Source: Pseudomonadota bacterium
GTDB lineage: Bacteria; Pseudomonadota; Gammaproteobacteria; Burkholderiales; Burkholderiaceae
NCBI GenBank assembly: GCA_023441105.1
Contig: JAEZQX010000403.1
Coordinates: forward strand, 1 to 14,766
Length of the DNA: 14,766 nucleotides
Reading direction: 5' to 3'
How positions within the stretch are numbered: position 1 is the first letter of the stretch; each line of letters begins with the position of its first letter. Shown here piece by piece: positions 1-6,919 of the stretch. Both the position numbers and the translations under genes were made by a program. The notes beneath the pieces were generated by a model, which saw only the letters and a list, made by a program, of their open reading frames with translations, was not told where the DNA came from and made no database searches.

Positions 1-2
1 CC

Positions 3-1313
3 GCGCTGTCGGTCATTCTTCTGAACCTCGACCGCTTCAGGCTGATCAACGACACGCTCGGGCATACGGCCGGCGACCACGTGCTGCGCCAGGTGGCGAT
101 GCGGCTGCGCCAGCTCGCGCCGGCGGCGGCCACGCTCGCGCGCCTCGGTGGCGACGAGTTCGCGCTGCTGATGCCCCAGGACGAGGCCGCGCCGACGCCG
201 GATGGCGAGGCGACGACCGCATCGGGCTCGGCCCAGGCGGCTCCCGATCCCGCCCGCTTCGCCCAGATGGTGCTGGAGATGATGAAGCATCCGGTGCTGC
301 TCGACGGCCAGCCGCTCGACGTCGGCGCCAGCATCGGCATCGTCCGCTATCCCGAGCACGGCGCGGACGCGGGTACGCTCATCCGCCACGCCGACATGGC
401 AATGTACGGCGCGAAGCGCGGCACCCAGGGGTACGCCTTCTACGACCTGCAGTTCGACATCGCGCAGCAGGACCAGCTGTCGCTGCTGGGCGAGCTGCGG
501 CGGGCGGTGGAGGCCAACGAGTTGCGGGTCTTCTACCAGCCCAAGATCGATCTCGCGGGTGGCTGCACCAAGGGGGTCGAAGCGCTGGTCCGCTGGGAGC
601 ATCCGGGTCGCGGGCTGCTTGCGCCGGGAGTGTTCATGCCCTATGCGGAGCAGACCGGCTTCGTGCGCCACGTCACCGGCTGGATGCTGGCGCAGGCGAT
701 CGGCCAGTGCGGCCGCTGGTACGAGCAGGGCATGCCGCTGCAGGTGTCGATCAACATCTCGACCCGCGACCTGCTGGACGAGGCGCTGCCAGGGCTGGTC
801 GGCCGGCTGCTGCGGCAGCATCGGGTGCCGTCCGCGCTGGTCTGCCTGGAGATCACCGAGAGCAGCTTCATGCAGGATCCGGAGCGGGCCTTGAGGACGC
901 TGCGCGAGATCGATGCGCTCGGCGTCGAGATCTCGATCGACGATTTCGGCACCGGCTTCTCCTCGCTGTCCTATCTCAAGCGGCTGCCGGTGGACGAGCT
1001 CAAGATCGACCGCGCGTTCGTCATGAACATGCTCGACGACGGCGACGACTTCACCATCGTGCGTTCCACCGTCGAGCTCGCGCACAACCTGGGACTGCGG
1101 GTGGTTGCCGAAGGCGTGGAGACCGCTGCCGCCATGGATGCGTTGCGCGCGGTCGGCTGCGACCTGGCACAGGGCTATCACGCCAGCAGGCCGATCCCGG
1201 TCGATGCCTTCCAGCGCTGGCTGCTGCAGGCGAAATGGGGACTGGCTACTCCGCTGGCGCAGGAGGCCTGCGCCCGGCAGGCAGCGCCGGCGGCCTCGCG
1301 GGCCCGAGCGTAG
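3..1313 (+). CDS. GGDEF-EAL cyclic-di-GMP turnover protein, 5'-partial
   Basis: The frame is open from the window edge to a TAG at 1311-1313, so the N-terminus lies outside; 436 residues are visible. Counting from the codon at 3, residues 1-110 carry most of a GGDEF domain (LDRF and LINDTLGH at 9-21, intact GGDEF at 49-53) and residues ~155-420 a complete EAL domain (EAL at 193-195, SINIS, ITES, DDFG at 313-316, KIDR, AEGVET). The EAL signature residues for c-di-GMP hydrolysis are all present. The GGDEF domain is less certain: the first Asp of the usual DxD before the RF motif is Asn (residue 8), at the position of a metal ligand in PleD, and no RxxD inhibitory site precedes GGDEF. Known role of the family: cytoplasmic synthesis and/or breakdown of c-di-GMP, often with an N-terminal sensor. 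I infer that phosphodiesterase activity is the better-supported one. It converges with the CoA-transferase gene 39 bases downstream. Confidence 0.95.
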   Translation, partial: ALSVILLNLDRFRLINDTLGHTAGDHVLRQVAMRLRQLAPAAATLARLGGDEFALLMPQDEAAPTPDGEATTASGSAQAAPDPARFAQMVLEMMKHPVLLDGQPLDVGASIGIVRYPEHGADAGTLIRHADMAMYGAKRGTQGYAFYDLQFDIAQQDQLSLLGELRRAVEANELRVFYQPKIDLAGGCTKGVEALVRWEHPGRGLLAPGVFMPYAEQTGFVRHVTGWMLAQAIGQCGRWYEQGMPLQVSINISTRDLLDEALPGLVGRLLRQHRVPSALVCLEITESSFMQDPERALRTLREIDALGVEISIDDFGTGFSSLSYLKRLPVDELKIDRAFVMNMLDDGDDFTIVRSTVELAHNLGLRVVAEGVETAAAMDALRAVGCDLAQGYHASRPIPVDAFQRWLLQAKWGLATPLAQEACARQAAPAASRARA

Positions 1314-1352
1314 CGCGCGGTACCCGGACGCGCGAACGGGCGCTTCGTCTCC

Positions 1353-2543
1353 TCAGCCTGCGCCGTCGCGCAGCAGTTGCTCGATCGCGTCGGCGTCGTA
1401 GCCGAGTTCGGCCAGGATCGCCCGGCTGTGCTCGCCGAGCGCGGGTACTGCATCCATCCGCACCGCCGCTGCATCGTCGGCGCCCGGGGGCAGCAGCGCC
1501 GGAATGCGCCCGGCGGCGGTCGCGACTTCCAGCCAGCGCCCGCGCGCGTGCAGTTGCGGGTGTGCCCAGACCTGCGCCATGTCGTTGACCTGCGCATTGG
1601 CGATGCCGGCGTCGTCGAGCCGCTGGCGCACCTCGGCAGCGCCGAGCCCGGCGAAGGCCGCAACGATGATCGCGCGCAGGTCGGTGCGGGCGGCGACGCG
1701 GGCCGCGTTGCTGCCGAAGCGCGCCTCGTCGGCCAGTGCCGGCTGCTGCAGCACCCGGTCGCAGAAGATCCGCCATTCGCGTTCGTTCTGCAGGCCTAGC
1801 ATGATGCTGCTGCCGTCGCCGGTCGGAAACGGGCCGTAGGGAAAGATGGTGGCGTGGGCGGCGCCGGCCCGCGGCGGCGGCGCTGCACCGTCGAAGGCAT
1901 AGTAGAGAGGAAAGCCCATCCATTCCACCATGCTCTCCAGCATCGAGACGTCGATGCGCTTGCCGCGGCCGGTGCGGCCGCGCTCGATGAGCGCAGCCAG
2001 CACGTTGCTGTAGGCGTACATGCCCGCGGCGATATCCGCGATGGAGCAGCCGGCCTTGGCCGGCTCGTCGGGGCTGCCGGTCACCGACAGGAAGCCGGAT
2101 TCGCTCTGGATCAGCAGGTCATAGGCCTTGCGCTCGCGATATGGTCCCGGCCGCTGCGGGTTGTCGCCGTAGCCCGAGATGTCGCAGACGATCAGGCGGG
2201 GATGGTCCCCCGCGAGCGCCTCGTACGACAGCCCCATCCGTGCCGCCGCGCCCGGGGCCAGGTTCTGCACCAGCACGTCCGCCGTGCCGATCAGCTTTGC
2301 CAGCACTTCGCGCGCCTGCGGATCCTTGAGGTCGAGCGCCAGGCTCTCCTTGGAGCGGTTGGTCCAGACGAAATGCGACGAGAGGCCGCGCACCCGCTGG
2401 TCGTAGCCGCGCGCGAAGTCGCCGACTCCCGGGCGCTCGATCTTGATGACGCGCGCGCCCTGGTCGGCAAGATGCCGGGTGCACAGCGGCGCGGCGATGG
2501 CATGCTCGAGCGCCACGACCGTGATTCCCTGCAGCGGCTTCAT
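1353..2543 (-). CDS. Family III CoA-transferase (CaiB/BaiF)
   Basis: 396 residues, the usual length for the family, which moves CoA between acyl-CoA and carboxylic acids through an aspartyl-CoA intermediate. Seen: N-terminal ITVVALEHAIAAPLCTRHLADQGARVIKIE (shown as positions 7-36; the VIKIE nucleotide-fold motif is at 32-36), LALDLKDP at 68-75, and Asp170 in SIADIAAG, which aligns with the catalytic Asp169 of formyl-CoA transferase, followed by TGRGKRIDVSM at 191-201. The ATG start shares one base with the TGA stop of the upstream acyl-CoA dehydrogenase (TGATG), so the two are almost certainly translationally coupled; only a weak GAGAAG precedes it. The substrate cannot be read from the sequence. 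The neighbouring dehydrogenase suggests that the transferase supplies its CoA thioester substrate, which is inference. Confidence 0.93.
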   Translation of the reverse strand: MKPLQGITVVALEHAIAAPLCTRHLADQGARVIKIERPGVGDFARGYDQRVRGLSSHFVWTNRSKESLALDLKDPQAREVLAKLIGTADVLVQNLAPGAAARMGLSYEALAGDHPRLIVCDISGYGDNPQRPGPYRERKAYDLLIQSESGFLSVTGSPDEPAKAGCSIADIAAGMYAYSNVLAALIERGRTGRGKRIDVSMLESMVEWMGFPLYYAFDGAAPPPRAGAAHATIFPYGPFPTGDGSSIMLGLQNEREWRIFCDRVLQQPALADEARFGSNAARVAARTDLRAIIVAAFAGLGAAEVRQRLDDAGIANAQVNDMAQVWAHPQLHARGRWLEVATAAGRIPALLPPGADDAAAVRMDAVPALGEHSRAILAELGYDADAIEQLLRDGAG

Positions 2544-3706
2544 CAGAAGCTTCTCGGCAGGCCGAGGACATGCTCGGCGACATACGACAGGATCAGGTTG
2601 GTGGAGATCGGCGCCACCTGGTAGAGGCGTGTCTCGCGAAACTTGCGCTCGACGTCGTATTCGCAGGCGAAGCCGAAGCCGCCATGGAACTGCAGGCAGG
2701 CATTGGCCGCCTCCCAGGAAGCCTTGGCCGCCAGGTACTTCGCCATGTTGGCCTCGGCGCCGCAGGGTTGATGGGCGTCGAACAGCTCGCAAGCGCGAAA
2801 GCGCATCAGGTTGGCCGCCTCGACCTCGATGTGCGCCTCGGCGATCGGAAACTGCACGCCCTGGTTCTGCCCGATCGGCCGGCCGAAGACGACCCGCTCC
2901 TTGACATAGGCGGTGACGCGGTCGATGAACCAGTAGCCGTCGCCGATGCATTCCGCCGCGATCAGCGTGCGCTCGGCATTGAGGCCGTCGAGGATGTAGC
3001 GAAAGCCCTTGCCTTCCTCGCCGATCAGGTTCTCCGCCGGAATCTCCAGGTTCTCGAAGAACATCTCGTTGGTCTCGTGGTTGACCATGTTGGCGATCGG
3101 CCGCACGGTGAGGCCCTTGCCGATCGCTTCGCGCAAGTCGACGATGAAGATCGACATGCCGTCGCTCTTCTTCGCGACCTCGGCGAGCGGCGTGGTCCGG
3201 GCGAGCAGGATCATCAGGTCCGAGTGCTGGACGCGCGAGATCCAGACCTTCTGGCCGTTGACGACATAGCGGTCGTCCTTGCGAACCGCCACCGTCTTGA
3301 TGCGCGTGGTGTCGGTGCCGGTGCTGGGTTCGGTCACTCCCATCGACTGCAGGCGCAACTCGCCGCTGGCGATCTTCGGCAGGTAGCGCTGCTGCTGCGC
3401 GGCCGAGCCGTGGCGCAGCAAGGTGCCCATGTTGTACATCTGGCCGTGGCAGGCGCCCGAGTTGCCGCCGGCGCGGTTGATCTCCTCCATGATCACCGAC
3501 GCCTCGGCAAGGCCAAGCCCGGAGCCGCCGAATTCCTGCGGAATCAGTGCCGCGAGCCAGCCTGCCTTGGTGAGCGCCTCGACGAACGCCTCCGGGTAGG
3601 CGCGCTTCGCGTCCACCTCCCGGTGGTACTCGTCCGGGAAGGTGGCGCACAGCGCGCGCACCGCCTCGCGGATGTCCTGGTACTTGTCGGTCTTCGTCTT
3701 CAACAT
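2543..3706 (-). CDS. Acyl-CoA dehydrogenase with displaced catalytic Glu
   Basis: 387 residues, full length for the family of FAD-dependent alpha,beta-dehydrogenases that pass electrons to ETF. Domains in order: N-terminal helical domain ~1-118, beta domain from ~120 with the FAD/substrate motif VTEPSTGTD (124-132) and VWISR (154-158), C-terminal helical domain from ~235 with FGRPIGQNQGVQFPIAE (274-290) and FHGGFGF (340-346). The C-terminal segment where most members have YEGT, with the catalytic Glu, reads YQVAPISTNL (362-371), so the Glu is absent. Instead Glu245 in GLNAER lies where isovaleryl- and long-chain acyl-CoA dehydrogenases carry their base. I infer a branched-chain or otherwise unusual acyl substrate. 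The start is the ATG at 3706; only a weak GGA lies upstream. It is the first gene of a two-gene operon with the CoA-transferase (one-base overlap). Confidence 0.94.
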   Translation of the reverse strand: MLKTKTDKYQDIREAVRALCATFPDEYHREVDAKRAYPEAFVEALTKAGWLAALIPQEFGGSGLGLAEASVIMEEINRAGGNSGACHGQMYNMGTLLRHGSAAQQQRYLPKIASGELRLQSMGVTEPSTGTDTTRIKTVAVRKDDRYVVNGQKVWISRVQHSDLMILLARTTPLAEVAKKSDGMSIFIVDLREAIGKGLTVRPIANMVNHETNEMFFENLEIPAENLIGEEGKGFRYILDGLNAERTLIAAECIGDGYWFIDRVTAYVKERVVFGRPIGQNQGVQFPIAEAHIEVEAANLMRFRACELFDAHQPCGAEANMAKYLAAKASWEAANACLQFHGGFGFACEYDVERKFRETRLYQVAPISTNLILSYVAEHVLGLPRSF

Positions 3707-3761
3707 GCTCGGGGTCCGATGGCAGACGCGCGACGCTGCGCGATGGTGCGAGGCGCTGCCG

Positions 3762-3767
3762 ATGATA
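3762..3767 (-). promoter_or_regulatory. Possible -10 box for the acyl-CoA dehydrogenase/CoA-transferase operon
   Basis: On the minus strand the bases read TATCAT (5 of 6 to the sigma-70 consensus), about 55 bases before the ATG at 3706 in the divergent intergenic region 3707-3855. No convincing -35 lies 16-18 bases upstream. Nothing else supports it. Confidence 0.2.
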
Positions 3768-3855
3768 CTGCCGCCACTGTCGTCGTTGCCGTCACGCGAT
3801 GCGCGCCACTTTGCTAAGCTCGATCCTCGACTGGACGAACCACCAGGAGTACAGC

Positions 3856-5007
3856 ATGATCCGCGACCCGGAAACCCTCGATGCCCTGCTCGACAGCGTC
3901 AGCCGATTCGTTCGCGAACGGCTCGTGCCGGCAGAGGAGGAGGTTGCCGAAACCGACGTGATCCCGCCGGCAATCGTCGACGAGATGCGCGCGCTCGGCC
4001 TGTTCGGCCTGACCATCCCCGAAGCCTACGGCGGCCTCGAGCTGACGATGGAAGAGGAGGCGCGGGTGATGATCGAGCTCGGCAAGACCTCGCCGGCGTT
4101 CCGGTCGGTGATCGGAACGACCGTCGGCATCGGCTCGCAGGGCATCCTCATCGACGGCACCGAGGAGCAGAAAGCCCGCTATCTGCCGCGCATGGCGAGC
4201 GGCGAGATGCTCGCCTCGTTCGCGCTCACCGAGCCGGAGGCCGGGTCGGATGCGGCGTCGCTGCGCACCAGCGCGATCCGCGACGGTGACCACTATGTCG
4301 TCAACGGCACCAAGCGCTTCATCACCAACGCGCCGCAGGCCGATGTCTTCACCCTGATGGCGCGAACGGATCCGGCCAACAAGGGCGCGGGCGGCGTCTC
4401 GGCCTTCATCGTCGATGCCCGGTCGCCGGGCATCTCGCTCGGCAGGAAGGATCGCAAGATGGGCCAGCGCGGCGCCCACACCTGCGACGTCATTTTCGAG
4501 AACTGCCGGGTGCCGGCGGCCAACCTGATCGGACTGCAGGAAGGCCGCGGGTTCAAGACCGCGATGAAGGTCCTGGAGAAGGGCCGCATCCACATCGCCG
4601 CCGTCTGCGTCGGCGTTGCCGAGCGAATCCTGGCGGATACGCTGCGCTACGCCATGGAGCGCAGGCAATTTGGCCAGCCGATCGCGCAGTTCCAGCTGGT
4701 GCAGGCGATGCTGGCCGACAGCCGGACGGAGATCTATGCCGCCGCCTGCATGACCGTCGACGCCGCGCGGCGCCGGGATGACGGGCTCGATGTGTCGACC
4801 GAGGCGTCCTGCGCCAAGCTGTTCGCCTCCGAGATGTGCGGCCGGGTGGCGGACCGTGGCGTGCAGGTCTTCGGCGGCGCAGGCTACATCGCCGACTACG
4901 GCATCGAGCGCTTCTATCGCGACGTGCGCCTGTTCCGGCTCTATGAAGGAACCAGCCAGATCCAGCAGCTGGTCATCGCCCGGAACATGATCCGCGCCGC
5001 GGGCTGA
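3856..5007 (+). CDS. Acyl-CoA dehydrogenase, canonical type
   Basis: 383 residues. The start at 3856 is chosen over an in-frame ATG 57 bases upstream because AGGAG (3845-3849) sits six bases before it and the family's N-terminal helix begins there. Visible: LTEPEAGSD (124-132), FITNA (155-159), FEN (214-216), the C-terminal FGQPIAQFQLVQAMLAD (272-288), FGGAGY (339-344), and RLYEGTSQIQ (361-370) with the normal catalytic base Glu364. The helix-G position has Gly243, so this is the short/medium-chain arrangement, unlike its divergent neighbour. Known function: FAD-dependent introduction of a trans-2 double bond into an acyl-CoA, electrons going to ETF. It is transcribed away from the 2543-3706 gene across a 149-base shared region, so the two may be co-regulated. 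The substrate is not determinable. Confidence 0.95.
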   Translation: MIRDPETLDALLDSVSRFVRERLVPAEEEVAETDVIPPAIVDEMRALGLFGLTIPEAYGGLELTMEEEARVMIELGKTSPAFRSVIGTTVGIGSQGILIDGTEEQKARYLPRMASGEMLASFALTEPEAGSDAASLRTSAIRDGDHYVVNGTKRFITNAPQADVFTLMARTDPANKGAGGVSAFIVDARSPGISLGRKDRKMGQRGAHTCDVIFENCRVPAANLIGLQEGRGFKTAMKVLEKGRIHIAAVCVGVAERILADTLRYAMERRQFGQPIAQFQLVQAMLADSRTEIYAAACMTVDAARRRDDGLDVSTEASCAKLFASEMCGRVADRGVQVFGGAGYIADYGIERFYRDVRLFRLYEGTSQIQQLVIARNMIRAAG

Positions 5008-5045
5008 TCGGCGGCGGCCGGCGCACCGTCGGCAGGTCGCAACCG

Positions 5046-5393
5046 CTACTGCGGTTTCATCATCTCCGACTTCTGGCGCTCGGCGGCGGCCTTGCTTTCC
5101 GCCGCGCTCGGCGGGCTCGCCGTCGGCGGCCGGTCCGTCGCGCCGGCGGGGGTGCTGGTCTGTGGCTTCATCATCTCCGAGCTGATGCGCATCTCCTCCG
5201 CCTTGCGCTCGGCGTCGCTCTGCGGACGCGGCGTGGCGGGCATCATGGTCCGTTCCGGCACGTTGGTCTGCGGCTTCATCATCTCCGAGCTGTTGCGCAG
5301 GTCCTCTGCGCGCTTGGCCGCATCCTGGGCCAAGGCGCCGCTCGACGCCAGCACCAGGCCGGCGGCAAGGGCCGCGATCTTCATTCTGTTCAT
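5046..5393 (-). CDS. Exported small protein with three SEMMKPQ repeats, unknown function
   Basis: 115 residues; I do not recognise the family. Residues 1-22 form a clear Sec signal peptide: MNRMK, a hydrophobic stretch, then ALA before QD, a good signal-peptidase I site. There is no lipobox Cys. The mature part has three copies of an 18-residue unit at 25-42, 61-78 and 98-115, each an Ala/Glu/Lys-rich, probably helical stretch ending in SEMMKPQ, separated by Pro/Thr/Ser-rich spacers; the last copy ends the protein. The mature part has no Cys, His, Trp, Tyr or Phe, and nine Met, eight of them as four MM pairs. GAGG lies five bases before the ATG at 5393; a second ATG at 5384 would also leave a signal peptide. 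It probably stands alone: the next gene upstream on this strand starts at 6715 and ends 113 bases away. Periplasmic location is inferred. Confidence 0.8.
   Translation of the reverse strand: MNRMKIAALAAGLVLASSGALAQDAAKRAEDLRNSSEMMKPQTNVPERTMMPATPRPQSDAERKAEEMRISSEMMKPQTSTPAGATDRPPTASPPSAAESKAAAERQKSEMMKPQ
5049..5321 (-). repeat. Three in-frame coding repeats
   Basis: The SEMMKPQ codons begin (plus-strand left ends) at 5049, 5160 and 5268, i.e. spaced 111 and 108 bases, so the repeat period is 37 and 36 codons. The 21-base core is nearly identical in all three copies, differing at two third positions of codons, while the spacers have diverged. This fits duplication followed by selection on the motif. 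Confidence 0.85.
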
Positions 5394-5419
5394 TCGAGCC
5401 TCGCTTGGTTGGTGGACGA

Positions 5420-5444
5420 CTGCAGCGCCGCTAGGCGGCTGCAG
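5420..5444. other. Strong hairpin in the leader of the repeat-protein gene
   Basis: CTGCAGCGCC pairs with GGC(G)GCTGCAG around a GCTA loop: a ten-base-pair stem with one bulged G. It lies 27-51 bases before the ATG at 5393 on the minus strand. It has no T tract on either side, so it is not a standard terminator. It could be a leader structure or an operator; function unknown. Confidence 0.45.
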
Positions 5445-5506
5445 AAGGTTGGTCGAGGCTGGCGACGAATACTTACTGCCGTGGCGGGCGCCGGCGGGTC
5501 GGACGG

Positions 5507-6715
5507 TCAGGCGTGGGCGAAAGCCGCATGCTGCTCCAGGCGGTGCAGAAAAACGTCGACCGGCAGCGCCCTGCTGACGAGCCAGCCCTGTGCCTCCCGG
5601 CAGCCGGCGCCTTCCAGGAACTGCCGCTGGGCTTCGGTCTCGACGCCTTCGCCCACCGTGCGGATCCCCAGGCGGTGCGCCATCCCGATGATGCCGGAGG
5701 CCACGACGCGGGTGGCCGAGTCATCGGGCAGGTGCCGGACGAACGACCGGTCGAGCTTGATCACGTCGACCGGAAAGCGGGCGAGATACGAGAGCGACGA
5801 GTAGCCGGCGCCGAAATCGTCCAGCGCCACGGAGAAGCCGTCGCGGCGTAGCGCCTCGAGGAAGCTGCGGGCCGCCGCCAGGTTGCAGACCAGGCTGGTC
5901 TCCGTGAGCTCGAACTGGATGCAGGACGGCGCAAGGCCGGCTTCCGCCACCACGGCGGCGGCAAAGCGCGGAAAGCCTTCGTCCTGCAGCTGGCAGGCGG
6001 ACAGGTTGATCGATACCTGCAGCTCCGGATGCCGATCGAGGCAGGAAGCCAGGGTCTGCACCACCTGCACGACGAGCCAGCGGCCCAGTTGCCGGATGAT
6101 CGGATGCTGCTCTGCAATCGGGATGAATTCATCCGGCGAGACGACGCCAAGCCCCGGGCAGTTCCAGCGCAACAGCGCCTCCGCGCCGAGGGTTCGCCGG
6201 GTTCGGACGCACCACCGCGGTTGCAGCTGCAGCGTGAATTCCTGATCCAGGTTCGCCAGCAGCAGCCCCGCTTCGACCGCCACCCGCCGGGACACGGCCG
6301 CGGCGACAGCCGGGTACAGACCCGGCTGCCGGGGCAAGTCGATCCTGTCGGCATCCGACCGGTGCCGCGGGTGGGAAGCCCCGGCGCCGGAGGCGATGGC
6401 CGGCTGCAGGCTGGCCGGCGCGAGGCGCGGCCTGACCGCAGCGGAGGTCGTCGGCATGCCCTTGCCGGAAGCGGCGGCATGCGCAGCCCGGACGAGCGAA
6501 CGCTCCGCGCGCTTCAGCTGCCAGTAGAGCAGGCCGGCCACCAGGATTGCAAGCAGGATTCCGCTGGATCTCTGCACCAGGTGCTGATGCTCGGGCTGCA
6601 GCGGCAATGCGAAGGCGATCTGGTTGGAGAAGACCATCCAGCAGATGGTGATCGCGAGAAACAGCAGAGAACCCCGGCCGGCGAAACGGGTCGAGATGTG
6701 GGACATGTACCGCAA
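5507..6715 (-). CDS. Membrane-anchored EAL-domain c-di-GMP phosphodiesterase
   Basis: 402 residues from TTG at 6715, which has AGGAAG just upstream; an ATG three codons in (6706) is an equally possible start. Two hydrophobic segments (~16-37 and ~53-66) with a ~15-residue loop form a membrane hairpin, followed by a Ser/Ala/Arg-rich linker (~70-140) and an EAL domain (~145-395). EAL residues are intact: Gln165, EALLRW (179-184), Asn237 in SINLSA, ELTET (269-273), DDFGAG (299-304), Lys320 in IKLDRSF, GEGVET (355-360). There is no GGDEF domain and no recognisable sensor; the loop is too short for a CSS or CHASE domain. Expected role: hydrolysis of c-di-GMP at the inner membrane. It follows the CoA-transferase gene after a 204-base gap, so it is probably a separate transcription unit. 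Confidence 0.92.
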   Translation of the reverse strand: MRYMSHISTRFAGRGSLLFLAITICWMVFSNQIAFALPLQPEHQHLVQRSSGILLAILVAGLLYWQLKRAERSLVRAAHAAASGKGMPTTSAAVRPRLAPASLQPAIASGAGASHPRHRSDADRIDLPRQPGLYPAVAAAVSRRVAVEAGLLLANLDQEFTLQLQPRWCVRTRRTLGAEALLRWNCPGLGVVSPDEFIPIAEQHPIIRQLGRWLVVQVVQTLASCLDRHPELQVSINLSACQLQDEGFPRFAAAVVAEAGLAPSCIQFELTETSLVCNLAAARSFLEALRRDGFSVALDDFGAGYSSLSYLARFPVDVIKLDRSFVRHLPDDSATRVVASGIIGMAHRLGIRTVGEGVETEAQRQFLEGAGCREAQGWLVSRALPVDVFLHRLEQHAAFAHA

Positions 6716-6919
6716 CTTCTTCCTGAAACCGGCGATGCTAGTCCTGGTCCTTGCGAGGCTTCGCCAGGGCGCCCCCGGGATGAAAGCAAACGGTTGCGAG
6801 AGCGGGTTCCTGTTACCAAACCTTACCGGATAGGGCTTCTTTTCCCGATCGTCACGACCGATCGCCGTCTTCGCGGCGCGAGCTCGGATCCGGCCATGGC
6901 GCCGGGCGGCGGAACCGCC
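6716..6919. other. Intergenic region with no gene
   Basis: 204 bases between the start of the EAL gene and the end of the CoA-transferase gene (both minus strand). It must hold the EAL gene's promoter if that gene is separately transcribed, but I see no good sigma-70 match. GGCGG/CCGCC near 6911-6922 and GATCG/CGATC near 6848-6864 could form small hairpins; neither has a T tract. Confidence 0.4.

Noticed and set aside
1314..1352. Terminator between the convergent GGDEF-EAL and CoA-transferase genes
   Set aside because: No stem of useful length and no T run in these 39 bases.
2544..3650. An N-terminal extension of the first CoA-transferase reading through the dehydrogenase gene in another frame
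   Set aside because: The extension is Arg/Gly/Pro-rich out-of-frame translation of the dehydrogenase; the family N-terminus begins at the ATG at 2543.
2570..3817. Plus-strand open frame opposite the first acyl-CoA dehydrogenase
   Set aside because: No recognisable motif; composition is that of an antisense shadow, and the minus-strand protein matches its family along its whole length.
5008..5045. Terminator between the second dehydrogenase and the repeat-protein gene
   Set aside because: Only GC-rich bases with short, poorly paired complementarity and no T run.
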